DNA from: Flagellimonas sp. CMM7
GTDB lineage: Bacteria; Bacteroidota; Bacteroidia; Flavobacteriales; Flavobacteriaceae
Direction: 5' to 3'
Length of the DNA stretch: 64,000 bases
Assembly (NCBI RefSeq): GCF_021390195.1
Contig: NZ_CP090003.1
Location: 124,001-188,000 of the forward strand
A program made the position numbers and the translations under genes. Under the pieces are notes generated by a model. That model was given only the letters and a program-made list of their open reading frames with translations. It was not told the DNA's origin and ran no database searches. Of this stretch, positions 7,044 to 15,927 are shown piece by piece. The stretch's first letter is position 1. Each line of letters begins with the position of its first letter.

Positions 7044-7394
7044 ATGGAAACAACTATAAAAGAGTTTAAGGGGACAAAGGGAGAATGGACGAAAGTTATA
7101 AAAAAACTTAAGGAGCCTCTTGATTATGCCTCTAAAACAAAAATTTTATCTGGTATAACATTCGATAAAGTTGTTTGTACAATTAATGCAACACACTTAA
7201 AAGAAGGGAAAGCAAACGCACAATTAATAGCGTCATCTCCAATAATACTTAAAGAATTAAGTAAAACTAATGATCTTCTTATTGAACTATTAAGCAAACC
7301 CAAAATAAGGCAAAATGATGAGTACTATAGGTTATCCATCAAAACACGATTAAAAATAAATGAATCAGCAATATCCTCCGCTTTAGGAGAGTAA
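7044..7394 (+). CDS. Conserved phage-type protein of unknown function
   Basis: A 116-residue protein. The piece KANAQLIASSPIILKELSKT matches the 'NAxLIAASPELLEAL' element common in small phage proteins of unknown role. It follows the preceding stop by 3 bases, and a short linker leads to the next gene. Confidence 0.55.
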   Translation: METTIKEFKGTKGEWTKVIKKLKEPLDYASKTKILSGITFDKVVCTINATHLKEGKANAQLIASSPIILKELSKTNDLLIELLSKPKIRQNDEYYRLSIKTRLKINESAISSALGE

Positions 7395-7405
7395 AGAAAA
7401 GAACT

Positions 7406-7915
7406 ATGGGATGTGATATACATATGTATGTTGAGTACAAGAAAAAAGAGACTGCCCGAGATTATTGGTGCGGATTCGGTAAAAGAATTAATCCAGGTCG
7501 GAATTATTGGATGTTTGGTATCCTGTCAAATGGGGTTCGAAGCGAACAAGAATATTCATTTGAAGCTAAAGGACTTCCAGAAGATATGTCATATGCTTCT
7601 AAGTGGGATAGTAGGTGCTACATAAGTGAAGATGGTGAAGGAGAAGGAGAATGCACTTTGGAAAGCGCATTAAAATGGAGAGAGTCATATGGTTGTAAAA
7701 TCTATTTCAGAAATGAAGAAGCATATGCATGTGATGATCCAGATTGGCATTCACATTCTTGGCTAACACTGAATGAATATAAAAACGCCTTGGAAATCTA
7801 TAACAACAAAGAAAATGCAGTAGAAGAACCAGAGTACGAGGCTTTGTTATCAGCTATGGAAAAATTAGCGGAATTCAACAATAGGGTCAGAATAGTGTTC
7901 TGGTTTGATAACTAA
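7406..7915 (+). CDS. Conserved phage protein (MGCDIHMYVEY type)
   Basis: A 169-residue protein beginning MGCDIHMYVEYKKK and ending VRIVFWFDN, both hallmarks of a phage protein family of unknown function seen across many hosts. The middle is rich in aromatic and acidic residues (KRINPGRNYWMFGIL, DPDWHSHSWLTLNEY). The conserved Cys, Asp and His near the start hint at metal binding, but no activity is established. Confidence 0.7.
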   Translation: MGCDIHMYVEYKKKETARDYWCGFGKRINPGRNYWMFGILSNGVRSEQEYSFEAKGLPEDMSYASKWDSRCYISEDGEGEGECTLESALKWRESYGCKIYFRNEEAYACDDPDWHSHSWLTLNEYKNALEIYNNKENAVEEPEYEALLSAMEKLAEFNNRVRIVFWFDN

Positions 7916-7947
7916 CCCACCACAACAAAAGAGTAAAGAACAGTAAT

Positions 7948-8157
7948 ATGGAAACAATCATTTTTAATCTAATCCTAATAATAATATCAATTCAGATACT
8001 GGCATTATTAATTTGTTTTTATCTGCTTTACCGCAATGAAAAAGTTGAAAAGTTTTGCTTTAAAATGATTGTAAAAGGGAAGTATGAAGAATTACCTCCT
8101 TATTCCACGATGCTCTACAGTTTAAAACCATTAAAGGAAAAATATTGGATAAAATGA
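7948..8157 (+). CDS. Small single-span membrane protein
   Basis: A 69-residue protein with one strong transmembrane helix (IIFNLILIIISIQILALLIC, residues 4-23) and a basic cytoplasmic tail. Its stop forms an ATGA overlap with the next gene. No family recognised. Confidence 0.5.
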   Translation: METIIFNLILIIISIQILALLICFYLLYRNEKVEKFCFKMIVKGKYEELPPYSTMLYSLKPLKEKYWIK

Positions 8158-8624
8158 AAAAGACAAACACCATACTAACAATACTTGCTATACTGATTTG
8201 GGGATTGTTCTTATCATTGACGGCAAGGGCGCAACTAATAGAATTCGGAACTACTTATAACGAAACAATAATTACAGGTGATTTCGTATCAACATTAGGG
8301 GGTAGTTTTCCTCAAAACACAGGTCATTGCGAATCAAAGACACAATACGGAAAGTGGGAGGATTCAGAAACACAATATGTAGCTAATGAAGGTTACGATG
8401 TTCACGAATGGGCATACGATGAAAGAAAGTCGCATCACTCGAATACAGTACTAGCTTGCTTGAATTGCTGCTCAATACCAGAATATTCAATTACACAGAA
8501 TAGAGTATGCAAAACTTGCGGTTGGCATCAAGATAAAACCGATTGGGTGTTACATGGATGGATTTTCCCTCCACCACCACCAAAAACATCTTATGAAATA
8601 GTAATGGAAAGGATAAAGCAATGA
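8154..8624 (+). CDS. Secreted protein with four-cysteine zinc-ribbon-like motif
   Basis: A protein of about 156 residues. The ATG at 8154 overlaps the previous stop (ATGA); an in-frame ATG at 8145 is less likely. Residues 1-27 form a Sec signal peptide ending LTARAQ. Later, CLNCC and CKTCGWH (about residues 105-130) give two CxxC pairs, as in a zinc ribbon. A zinc ribbon on an exported protein is unusual, and the pairs could instead form disulfides. It is coupled to the next secreted protein by another ATGA junction. Confidence 0.55.
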   Translation: MKKTNTILTILAILIWGLFLSLTARAQLIEFGTTYNETIITGDFVSTLGGSFPQNTGHCESKTQYGKWEDSETQYVANEGYDVHEWAYDERKSHHSNTVLACLNCCSIPEYSITQNRVCKTCGWHQDKTDWVLHGWIFPPPPPKTSYEIVMERIKQ

Positions 8625-9106
8625 AAAAACAACCATACATATATGCACCACTATCAATGCGAAATGCATACGTATTGTTCATCTTTTTATTCTGTTCATT
8701 ATTCGCAAGCGCACAACTACATATTGCAGGGGGAACGGCAGACCTAGAGGAAGATGGCCCTATACTCGCTTGGAACGTTGGCTATACCCATTTCGTAAAG
8801 AAAGTTGGTTTCGGGATAAACTACAGATTGACACATTCGTCCGTTGTGAACCACTACACTTTAGAAGCACTTACAAAGTACCGGATAGGAAACAAAAAGT
8901 ACAGATTGAATCTTGGCGGTGGTTATGGATGGAAACATGAAACAGGGGAATTCAACCCACTTGTACATATCAGGAACACTTTCAATATAAACGGTGTATG
9001 GATGGGAATGGACGTGGACAAGGTATTAGGTGGAAGGGAAACCTACTATTTGTTCGTAGTGAACATTCCTTTTTTAAAGAACGATAACAAACCTAGATTT
9101 TTTTGA
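8621..9106 (+). CDS. Secreted outer-membrane beta-barrel-like protein
   Basis: A 161-residue protein with a signal peptide that ends near LFASAQ and then alternating beta-strand sequence (GFGINYRLTHSSVVNHYTLE, KKYRLNLGGGYGWKHETGEF) as in small outer-membrane barrels. The C-terminus PRFF has an aromatic end typical of barrel proteins. It is probably placed in the outer membrane, with function unknown. The start is fixed by the ATGA overlap. Confidence 0.5.
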   Translation: MKKQPYIYAPLSMRNAYVLFIFLFCSLFASAQLHIAGGTADLEEDGPILAWNVGYTHFVKKVGFGINYRLTHSSVVNHYTLEALTKYRIGNKKYRLNLGGGYGWKHETGEFNPLVHIRNTFNINGVWMGMDVDKVLGGRETYYLFVVNIPFLKNDNKPRFF

Positions 9107-9107
9107 T

Positions 9108-9455
9108 ATGCAAATACTTAGAAAATTAGAAGTAAAAATTAGATATGTTTTATGGGCAATTTCACAATTGAAGCATCCCACTTCTTACGATAAGGTCAAA
9201 CACCAAACAGGAGAATTCATCATCAAGTATGGTAATCCTAATTGGATTTTCGTAGCATCACATCACGGTAAGAAACAATTTAAATCAACAGAATTTAAAG
9301 TAATAAGAAGTAGGTCAAGGGATTGGAGAGTATTTAAAGAGAAAATGAAATTTCAGTTAGGCTATTGGTATAATATTGATTATCAAAACCCATTGTTTTC
9401 AAGAATATCCTATAAGAATAGTGACAACATTTATTTTCAAAGAAAGTATGAGTAA
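9108..9455 (+). CDS. Hypothetical basic protein
   Basis: A 115-residue basic protein (VIRSRSRDWRVFKEKMKFQL) starting one base after the barrel-like gene. No signal peptide and no recognised family. It overlaps the following gene by 8 bases. Confidence 0.5.
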   Translation: MQILRKLEVKIRYVLWAISQLKHPTSYDKVKHQTGEFIIKYGNPNWIFVASHHGKKQFKSTEFKVIRSRSRDWRVFKEKMKFQLGYWYNIDYQNPLFSRISYKNSDNIYFQRKYE

Positions 9456-9669
9456 TTCTGTAATGAGATACTTCATAATCCTTTATGAAGGAAAATTGGG
9501 CAAGGACACTTTTAAGGGAAACATAAGCTTGGAACACAAAACCTATCCCAACCGTGATTTAATAATAAAAGAAATAGAAGAACTCTACGGATACAATTCA
9601 GTATTTATAAACGATATAAAGGAATTGGTACTGGAGGATTATGAAAACTGGAATGCTAAAATAGTTTAA
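9448..9669 (+). CDS. Hypothetical small protein
   Basis: About 73 residues starting MSNSVMRYFIILYEGKLGKD. The open frame extends further upstream, but the ATG at 9448 overlaps the previous stop and gives the natural start. The sequence looks like a small alpha/beta protein (RYFIILYEG, DLIIKEIEELYG, ELVLEDYENW). No family recognised. Confidence 0.5.
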   Translation: MSNSVMRYFIILYEGKLGKDTFKGNISLEHKTYPNRDLIIKEIEELYGYNSVFINDIKELVLEDYENWNAKIV

Positions 9670-9684
9670 AGCACTTACAAAGGA

Positions 9685-10230
9685 ATGACTAGAGAGGAAT
9701 TCATAAAGGCACAATTAGAGGCATTGACCATTTACGATGCCATGAATAAAATGATGAATGTTCACGAATGTGCAAAGTTCTTGAATTGTCATCCAGATAC
9801 CGTTAAAAATTGCATTAAGTCTAAAAATAAGCACAATAAGATAATAGCTTTCCATACTGTTGAAGAGGGAATACAAATACCAAAATATCAGTTTTATAAA
9901 GAGCTATTAAATTCATGGGGTTATTATGAAGAACCAAACTATCCAAATGGGGTTAAGCCCTATAAACCTATAAAAAAGAAAACCTATTTAATGCTAGAGG
10001 CATCAACAGGGTTTTGTAAGATAGGTATCTCAAAAGACCCAAAAAGACGCGAAACTACCCTTCAGTCTCAAAAACCAGATATCACCTTATACGCTACTTC
10101 TGATAATAAAGTAGAAAAAACTTTACATATTAAATACGATTCAAAAAGGGTTAGAGGTGAATGGTTTAATCTTAGTGGACAGGATATTGAAGATATTATT
10201 AAGGAACATTCGTTTAAAAAAGTTAATTGA
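9685..10230 (+). CDS. HTH plus T5orf172-type GIY-YIG domain protein
   Basis: A 181-residue protein. Residues ~22-60 contain a helix-turn-helix (MNVHECAKFLNCHPDTVKNC). The C-terminal ~90 residues (YLMLEASTGFCKIGISKDPK, RRETTLQSQKPDI, RGEWFNLSGQDIEDI) match the T5orf172/MUG113 branch of the GIY-YIG fold, where a Tyr, the KIG strand, an Arg and a Glu (in GEWF) form the presumed nuclease site. It may be a DNA-binding nuclease or regulator. It is adjacent to the excisionase-like gene and the integrase. Confidence 0.65.
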   Translation: MTREEFIKAQLEALTIYDAMNKMMNVHECAKFLNCHPDTVKNCIKSKNKHNKIIAFHTVEEGIQIPKYQFYKELLNSWGYYEEPNYPNGVKPYKPIKKKTYLMLEASTGFCKIGISKDPKRRETTLQSQKPDITLYATSDNKVEKTLHIKYDSKRVRGEWFNLSGQDIEDIIKEHSFKKVN

Positions 10231-10436
10231 AATTTTCAACTGACATACCGCCATTACATAGATTGAGGAATGAACAAATGTTTGTTTCCAGTGCAAGAGC
10301 TGCCCGTATTATTGGTAAGTCTGATAGGTGGGTAAGAGATAATAGACATCTATTTTTAATAGATGAACAAGGGCGTAATTTTAAGTACGAACTATCCTCC
10401 GTTCTGGAATATCATTTTAAAGAGCTATTATCTTAG
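10227..10436 (+). CDS. Excisionase-like HTH protein
   Basis: A 69-residue basic protein with a winged-helix-like segment (FVSSARAARIIGKSDRWVRD). The frame opens at a TTG at 10227 that overlaps the preceding stop; an ATG at 10278 (MFVSSARAA) is the alternative. It lies beside the convergent integrase gene and overlaps its 3' end by 20 bases, which is where element-encoded excisionases often sit. That role is inference from size, fold and position. Confidence 0.5.
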   Translation: MKFSTDIPPLHRLRNEQMFVSSARAARIIGKSDRWVRDNRHLFLIDEQGRNFKYELSSVLEYHFKELLS

Positions 10437-11511
10437 CATGTGCTTCATCCTGGACAACTTTAGGAAATTGATTCGTATAAAGACTTGTGGTAGTCTTGAA
10501 CTTATGACCCACAATCTGCCCAACAATCCTTTCATCAATCAATAGATTTTGTGCCCTATCAATAAAAGTATGCCTAACGTTCTTAGGTGTAAGCTCCACA
10601 GTTAAACCAAGCTTTTTACATACAGGCCTGAACCTTCTGGAGAAATTGCTTCTAAACTCACGATAAATGTATTTATGTATTGGAACGAAGTAATCCTCTT
10701 TATACTTATCAATGATAGCTTTTGCCTCCGGCAGTATGATATTTGAACAAAAAGCTTCTGAATTCCCCTTACCTCTGTTAAAGTTCACCCTATCCCCTAC
10801 TATGTTTTCACTTTTCAATCTTACCAATACTTCCAGATCAATACCTCCTAGATAGAACATCAACAACCAGCAATCACGGTAAAAAGCGGACATACCTTCC
10901 AATTCAGCATTCACAAGTATTTTAATATCCTCTGTAGTGGCAACCCTGTTTTCTTTGTCCGGTATCTTTATGGTTACATTAAAAGGGTTTGGCTCATTGC
11001 TGATGCTGTTCCATATCGCTTTTAAGGAACGTTTATAAGAATCAACCCCTCTTGGACTCCTGTTCTTTAATTCGTTCTTAAAATACTTCTCCACTACTTT
11101 TGAAGTTACCTCGTGCATTTTAATATCAGGGTTCTTTTTGCAGAATGATTTCAAGGCGCTGGCCTTTGTACTGTATTTATCAATGCCTTCAATTCCCATT
11201 TCAAAGAATGAATCGGAGCTTTTCCGAAACAACATTGAAACAGCATCTTCTATTGTAAGGTTGGTTCTGGTGGATTCAAACCCGATTTTACTTATCTTAG
11301 ACTTAAGTTCTTCAATGTACCGGAACAGATTGTAGTAATCGGGATGTTTTTTATTTGGTTCAGAAAGTTTTTCGTTCCAGTGATTTTTTTCTGTCCTGTA
11401 CCCCGTTCTCACCTTTTTTTCACCATAATTTGAGGTAATATAGATGATAATCGGGTGTCCATAAGGGTTCAACGCCCTTTGGGACTTGTCTAGTTTAATG
11501 GATAGCTTCAT
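10417..11511 (-). CDS. Tyrosine recombinase (integrase) of the tRNA-Arg element
   Basis: A 364-residue site-specific recombinase. The N-terminus has an arm-type DNA-binding domain (about 1-70), a SAM-like core-binding domain follows (about 90-190), and the catalytic domain holds PKNVRHTFIDRA (Arg-His), GQIVGHKFKTTTSLY with the His and the nucleophilic Tyr. Where related Bacteroidota enzymes usually read FYLRGIN, this one has FYLGGID, so the first catalytic Arg appears to be Gly. The gene starts ~115 bases from the 3' end of tRNA-Arg and is transcribed away from it. The element therefore extends leftward, out of the window. Confidence 0.88.
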   Translation of the reverse strand: MKLSIKLDKSQRALNPYGHPIIIYITSNYGEKKVRTGYRTEKNHWNEKLSEPNKKHPDYYNLFRYIEELKSKISKIGFESTRTNLTIEDAVSMLFRKSSDSFFEMGIEGIDKYSTKASALKSFCKKNPDIKMHEVTSKVVEKYFKNELKNRSPRGVDSYKRSLKAIWNSISNEPNPFNVTIKIPDKENRVATTEDIKILVNAELEGMSAFYRDCWLLMFYLGGIDLEVLVRLKSENIVGDRVNFNRGKGNSEAFCSNIILPEAKAIIDKYKEDYFVPIHKYIYREFRSNFSRRFRPVCKKLGLTVELTPKNVRHTFIDRAQNLLIDERIVGQIVGHKFKTTTSLYTNQFPKVVQDEAHAKIIAL

Positions 11512-11597
11512 TTTGGTTTCGAAATAGTTTCGGAAATATTTCCCAAAAGGTAGGGATTCTAGGAAATCTATTCAAACCAATTAAATACATAAAATGC

Positions 11598-11622
11598 AAA
11601 AGCCCCGAAATACAGGGCTTTT
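11598..11622 (-). terminator. Terminator downstream of tRNA-Arg
   Basis: AAAAGCCC (11598-11605) and GGGCTTTT (11615-11622) form an 8-bp stem with a 9-base loop. On the minus strand it follows the tRNA 3' end by a few bases and ends in a T tract, as expected for a tRNA terminator. It lies within the likely attachment region. Confidence 0.7.
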
Positions 11623-11628
11623 AAGGTG

Positions 11629-11702
11629 TGATCGCAGCAGGATTCGAACCTGCGACCGTCTGCTTAGAAGGCAGATGCTCTATCCAGCTGAGCTATGCGA
11701 CC
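11629..11702 (-). tRNA. tRNA-Arg (anticodon UCU)
   Basis: Read on the minus strand, 74 bases fold into a full cloverleaf. The acceptor stem is GGTCGCA/TGCGATC with one G-T pair. The D arm starts TAGCTCAGCTGGATAGAGC, the anticodon stem TCTGC/GCAGA has loop CTTCTAA (anticodon bases 11668-11666), and the T arm contains GGTTCGAATCC. The 3' CCA is not encoded. Its 3' end faces the integrase, so it is the probable integration site of the element on the left. Confidence 0.95.
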
Positions 11703-11905
11703 TATTTTGCGGGTGCAAATATACAATTAACATTAATTAATGTCCAATTAAATAAAACCAATTATTAAAATACATCCAAAAAAAAATTCTACGACTTATT
11801 TGAACTATCATTTTTAAAAACCAAATGCCTAAATATGGTTATCTTGAAAATTTTATAACTCTTCTCCTTTAATAAAATCTTGTTCTATTAAAATTTAAAT
11901 CTACT

Positions 11906-12895
11906 ATGTTAGAAGTTGTATCAATAAGCAATTCAAACGGAGCGCAATTGGAAATTTCCAACTATGGAGCCACCATACTATCTTTAAAAACACTAGATAA
12001 AAACGGGAACCTTGTAAACGTTGCTGTTGGACTTGAATCACCAGAAGAGTATACCAAGCAAAGTCATTTGGACAGTCAACTATTCTTGGGTGCTATTATT
12101 GGACGATATGCAGGTAGAATCTCTGGAGGGGCAATTACAATAGAAAACCAAGAATATCCAATTCATAACCAAAATGGCGTGCACCTGCATGGAGGAAAGC
12201 AGGGTTTTGATAAAAAGTTCTGGAATATTGATCAGGTGACTAAGCATATAAACCCATCAGTTAAACTGTCATATTTAAGCGAGCATTTAGAAGAAAATTA
12301 CCCCGGAAATCTCAATGTTTCAGTAGTCTATGAATTAATGGAATCCAATTCCGTAAAAATAACTTATCAAGCTACTACGGATAAAACCACACTGGTCAAC
12401 TTAACAAACCATTCATACTTTAACTTAGATGGTGGAGGAAGCATTCTAAAACATTGTTTACAGGTTCATAGCGATTCCCATATAGAAGTAGACCAAAAAT
12501 TACGTCCTACGGGCAATATAATACCCTCGGAGAATACCCGATTTGATTTTAATCGCCAATCACAAATTGAGAATTCAAACTTTGTTGGTCTTGACGATAC
12601 GTTTGTCCTAAAACAAACTCCATCCAAAGTGGCGACACTTCTATCCAAATCTAACGGTATTTATATGAATGTTTACACAAATCAGCCCGCTATGGTGATT
12701 TATACGCCAAAATCTTTCCCAGCTCTTAATTATTATTCCCGTAGTGGTTATGATAAGTTTCCTGCTATTTGTTTTGAAGCTCAAAATTTTCCAGATGCTC
12801 CAAACCACCCTCATTTTCCCTCAAGTGTATTGAAACCAGATCAAACTTATTTGCAAGAGACCATTTTTGAATTTAAAGTTGAAAGTGATTTGTAA
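11906..12895 (+). CDS. galM: Aldose 1-epimerase (galactose mutarotase)
   Basis: Interconverts alpha and beta anomers of galactose and other aldoses before phosphorylation. The 329-residue protein has the family motifs in order: GAIIGRYAGRI (about 72-82), the NGVHLHGG loop (about 91-98), TNHSYFNLDG with the catalytic His (about 165-174), and CFEAQNFPDAPNHPHFP with the catalytic Glu (about 290). Length is as expected. There is no signal peptide, so it acts in the cytoplasm. It stands alone, just outside the tRNA-Arg element, and belongs to the host backbone as far as can be seen. Confidence 0.92.
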   Translation: MLEVVSISNSNGAQLEISNYGATILSLKTLDKNGNLVNVAVGLESPEEYTKQSHLDSQLFLGAIIGRYAGRISGGAITIENQEYPIHNQNGVHLHGGKQGFDKKFWNIDQVTKHINPSVKLSYLSEHLEENYPGNLNVSVVYELMESNSVKITYQATTDKTTLVNLTNHSYFNLDGGGSILKHCLQVHSDSHIEVDQKLRPTGNIIPSENTRFDFNRQSQIENSNFVGLDDTFVLKQTPSKVATLLSKSNGIYMNVYTNQPAMVIYTPKSFPALNYYSRSGYDKFPAICFEAQNFPDAPNHPHFPSSVLKPDQTYLQETIFEFKVESDL

Positions 12896-12946
12896 AACCT
12901 ACTTAAAAACCTCTTGTATTTTTCAAAAATAATCATATTAAGGTAA

Positions 12947-14103
12947 TCACTCTCCCTTGGTTTGCCCCTGTAACATTTGAGCGGTGACTACAGTTCTAAA
13001 TCCCAAGTGTTCTAGTGATGAATCAATACTAGTAGCCATTCGCGCCGAAACCCTATAACTTGCACAATAAGACTCACTACATAAAAATGAACCTCCTTTC
13101 ATTACTTTTTCTTTGGCATAGGGATTCTGTTGGTTATAGGGAGAAATTGCTCCCATTGGGTTTAAGGGCACTTTTTTAGCGTTGGCCTGTTCTGGTAGTG
13201 ATGAGTGTTGTACCAATCGCTAGTCCATTCCCATACGTTTCCTGCCATATCATATAAACCTAGACTATTGGGAGCATATGATTTTATTGGTGCACTTCCT
13301 TCAAATCCATCTTTTTGAGTATTTTCTACAGGAAACTCTCCTTCCCAAGTATTTGCATTTTCACCTAAAAGCGAGATATCATCGCCCCAGAAAAAAATGG
13401 AATTTCTTTTATCTCCCTTCGCTGCCAATTCCCATTCCGCTTCGGTGGGCAGCCTTCTCCCTGCCCAATCGCAATAGGCAATAGCATCCTCAAAAGAAAT
13501 GTGTACTACAGGATGATGGTCTTTTCCCTTAATGGAACTTTCGGGACCATATGGGTGTTTCCAATTTGCTCCAATGGTCCACCTCCACCATTGCGAAAAA
13601 TCATAAAGATTGGGTACTGAATTCTTAGTTTTTTTGAAGGTTAGTGACCCAGGCTTTAGAATGCTATCATGTGGCTTGGGCGTTCCATCTGGTAGCTGTT
13701 TTCTCATCTCTTCCCAATCAATTTCCCTTTCTGCCACAGTGATATAATCTGTTTCTTCCACAAATCTTCTGAACTCTTTGTTGGTCACTTCGGATACATC
13801 CATAAAAAAACCATCCACGGCAACTTTATGTGCTGGCCCTTCATGATTCATAGCCATTTTGTCTTGGATAACTGCGCCTTTCGTAAATTTAGCTCCAGGA
13901 ACCCAAACCATACCTGTAGGAGTTTCCATTCCTTCAGGAATCTCCGTGTATGGGTCTCTTTCAATATTATTAGAATCTGATTTCTCTATTAATTTTGAAT
14001 TTTCACCCTTGCTTTCTTTTACACCTTGCTCTTTGCAACTCATTTGAAAAGTGACCAAAACGAAAATTGCTAACCATGATGTATACGTAATAAACTGTTT
14101 CAT
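12947..14103 (-). pseudogene. SUMF1/FGE-like lipoprotein gene, frameshifted
   Basis: The 5' part (14103 to 13162) encodes a lipoprotein signal (FQMSC) and the formylglycine-generating-enzyme-sulfatase fold: GMVWVPGAKFTKG, VTNKEFRRFVEETDY, HPVVHISFEDAIAYCDWAGR, LPTEAEWELAAKG and NVWEWTSDWY. Translation then stops at 13162. The missing end (NPMGAISPYNQQNPYAKEKV, MKGGSFLCSESYCASYRVSA, LEHLGFRTV) continues in another frame to 12947. Adding one base to the A6 run at 13172-13177 restores one protein of about 385 residues. This is either a real mutation or a homopolymer sequencing error. Proteins with SCSESYC-type Cys pairs may be true formylglycine-generating enzymes, but no sulfatase gene is nearby. 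Confidence 0.75.
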
Positions 14104-14543
14104 TTAAGGTTGGAATTTGGAGACTCTGCAGGTTGTTTTGAGTTTTTTTTAAATATAAATAGAACTATTATAACGAAGGTCTTAAAAACAAAAAACCTGC
14201 CAATGAAAAGATTGGTCACAATAGAAATTTACCTAAACATCAAATGATTTAGTTATTAATATTTCAAGGGGAGCTGTGTTGGGGCAGGCACTAAAATAAG
14301 GATATTATCACCTTGATTTTCAATATTTTAAATTGCTAATTTATGGCTTTACACCTCTTTACAATTTCTTTGCTAAATAAACACAAATGATGTAGTCAAA
14401 TATGAGTAAGATTTATTTGGTCCTTCATTATACTTAAATTTGTTTTATTCCATAATTAACCTCAATCTGGCAATAAACATTTACACTCAAGAAGTTCGTT
14501 ACTAATTGCAAATCGAAATCGGTGCCAATTAAAAGATAAATCA
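14104..14543. other. Intergenic region upstream of the Crp-like gene
   Basis: It contains repeat copy A and no coding frame of interest. A -7-like box TAAATTTG (14435-14442), with TTTG at 14416-14419 but a rather short spacing, could be the promoter of the 14544 gene. Confidence 0.35.
14283..14394. repeat. Diverged ~110-bp repeat, copy A
   Basis: It runs from GGCAGGC to AAATAAACACAAATGATGTA and shares with copy B (17975-18085) the exact blocks TTGATTTTCAATATTTTA (14313-14330), CTAATTTA and AAATAAACACAAATGATGTA (14375-14394) in the same order and spacing. In copy B the repeat starts exactly where the tRNA-Pro 3'-end fragment ends; here the corresponding start (TTGGGGCAGGC) is a degenerate version of it. 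It may be the left end of an older integrated element. Confidence 0.6.
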
Positions 14544-15125
14544 ATGGTCTTAAAAGAAAAAATAAGAGCTCTTATCAGCAAATTTCAAATATTGAACAAA
14601 GAGGAAGTGGAAATTCTTGTTGAAAAAACTGTTGTGGATTCATTTAAAAAAGATACACTCTTGCTGAAAGAGGGGCAAATTCCAACAAAGTGCTATATGG
14701 TGGTCGAAGGCTGTGTTAGAGAGTATTTGATAAAAGATGGAGAAGAAAAATCTACAGCTTTCTTTATGGAAGGCGATACATTCACACCTCATTCGCATGA
14801 TAGCAAACCCTCAAAACATTATTGGGAATGTGTTGAAGATTGTATTTTAACCATCAGCAACAAGAGTTTTGAAGAAGAGATACGTGCTGCACTTCCAAGA
14901 CTGGAAGCTGTTTTTCAAGAAATAGCTATCCAAAAAATAAACAAAGCCAAAGAGGAATGGAGCGAATTTATTACTTCTTCACCAGAAGAAAGATATCTTA
15001 ATTTGCTCGAAACAAAGCCCCTTCTCCTAAACAGAATTCCCCAGCATCAGATAGCAAGTTATCTTGGTATGAAGCCACAGTCATTAAGCAGAATTCGAAA
15101 AAGGTTAGCAAACAAAAAAGTCTAA
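14544..15125 (+). CDS. Crp/Fnr-family transcriptional regulator
   Basis: A 193-residue regulator with an N-terminal cyclic-nucleotide-binding-type beta-roll (about 20-115: LLLKEGQIPTKCYMVVEGCV, FFMEGDTF) and a C-terminal helix-turn-helix (about 160-190: IPQHQIASYLGMKPQSLSRI). The usual phosphate-binding Arg-Ser/Thr pair of cAMP receptors is not evident, so it probably senses something else or nothing, like many Bacteroidota members. It is directly upstream of a START-like, a membrane and a dehydrogenase gene and likely controls them. Confidence 0.85.
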   Translation: MVLKEKIRALISKFQILNKEEVEILVEKTVVDSFKKDTLLLKEGQIPTKCYMVVEGCVREYLIKDGEEKSTAFFMEGDTFTPHSHDSKPSKHYWECVEDCILTISNKSFEEEIRAALPRLEAVFQEIAIQKINKAKEEWSEFITSSPEERYLNLLETKPLLLNRIPQHQIASYLGMKPQSLSRIRKRLANKKV

Positions 15126-15222
15126 ACCATCCTACTTTCTACTGCCAAGACGATTTTAACTTAAGTGAATGACAAGGTTGTTGTAATGACATAATTTTGT
15201 CCCAGATAAAACTTCCGTTAAT

Positions 15223-15909
15223 ATGAATGATAAGAATATATCTATTCCTGGCTTTAGTTTAATTTTCGCAGTAGTACTTATAGGTTTCAGTTTGAAAAGC
15301 TGTATATCGTCTAGAGATTTAAGCATCAAGGAATGGGAAAAACGTCAATGGCAGCTAATCAAAGTGGACAAAAATGACGAACCAACCTGGAAAGTTCATA
15401 AAAGAGAACTTGTTGGTACTAATCTCATGGAATATAAAATTGAAGGAGATATAAAATCATCTCCAAGAGAATCTATTTCTGCTTTTAAACGGGATATCCG
15501 TAATCAAGCTAATGATTTAAAAAACAAAAAGTACCCTGTCTATGAAATAGTCGATGAGTCTAAAGATAGTCTTCTCACCTATGTAATTCACAAAGAGCCT
15601 TTTCCATTTAAAAACACGGAAATGAGTGTTCGTTACTATTTCGTTCATGATTCCGAAAGTAATTTTGAAGAAGTTAGATGGAAAGAAACTTGGGAAGAAA
15701 GTTCTGTTCCCCCTCCTTCCAAAAAACTTTCTCGAGTTCAAATTTTTAGGGGTTCATGGCGTTTTTTGCCAATTCTTAACAACCAAAGTAGAGCAGTAAA
15801 TATTGTCCAGTTTAACCCAAAAAAAATGCCTCAATGGCTTGTCACTCCAATGGTAACAAAATTTTTAAGAAAAGGACTGGATTACATAAGAGAGACAACT
15901 TCTAAGTAA
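15223..15909 (+). CDS. START/SRPBCC-like exported protein
   Basis: A 228-residue protein. An N-terminal hydrophobic segment ending LKSCISSRD is either a lipoprotein signal or an anchor. The remainder resembles a START/SRPBCC helix-grip domain: KRQWQLIKVDKNDEPTWKV, SVRYYFVHDSESNFEEVRWK, FRGSWRFLPILNNQS and a long C-terminal helix MVTKFLRKGLDYIRE. Such domains bind lipids or other hydrophobic ligands. It is in a four-gene set with the Crp-like regulator, and the ligand is unknown. Confidence 0.6.
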   Translation: MNDKNISIPGFSLIFAVVLIGFSLKSCISSRDLSIKEWEKRQWQLIKVDKNDEPTWKVHKRELVGTNLMEYKIEGDIKSSPRESISAFKRDIRNQANDLKNKKYPVYEIVDESKDSLLTYVIHKEPFPFKNTEMSVRYYFVHDSESNFEEVRWKETWEESSVPPPSKKLSRVQIFRGSWRFLPILNNQSRAVNIVQFNPKKMPQWLVTPMVTKFLRKGLDYIRETTSK

Positions 15910-15927
15910 CCTTACAATTGTATACTT

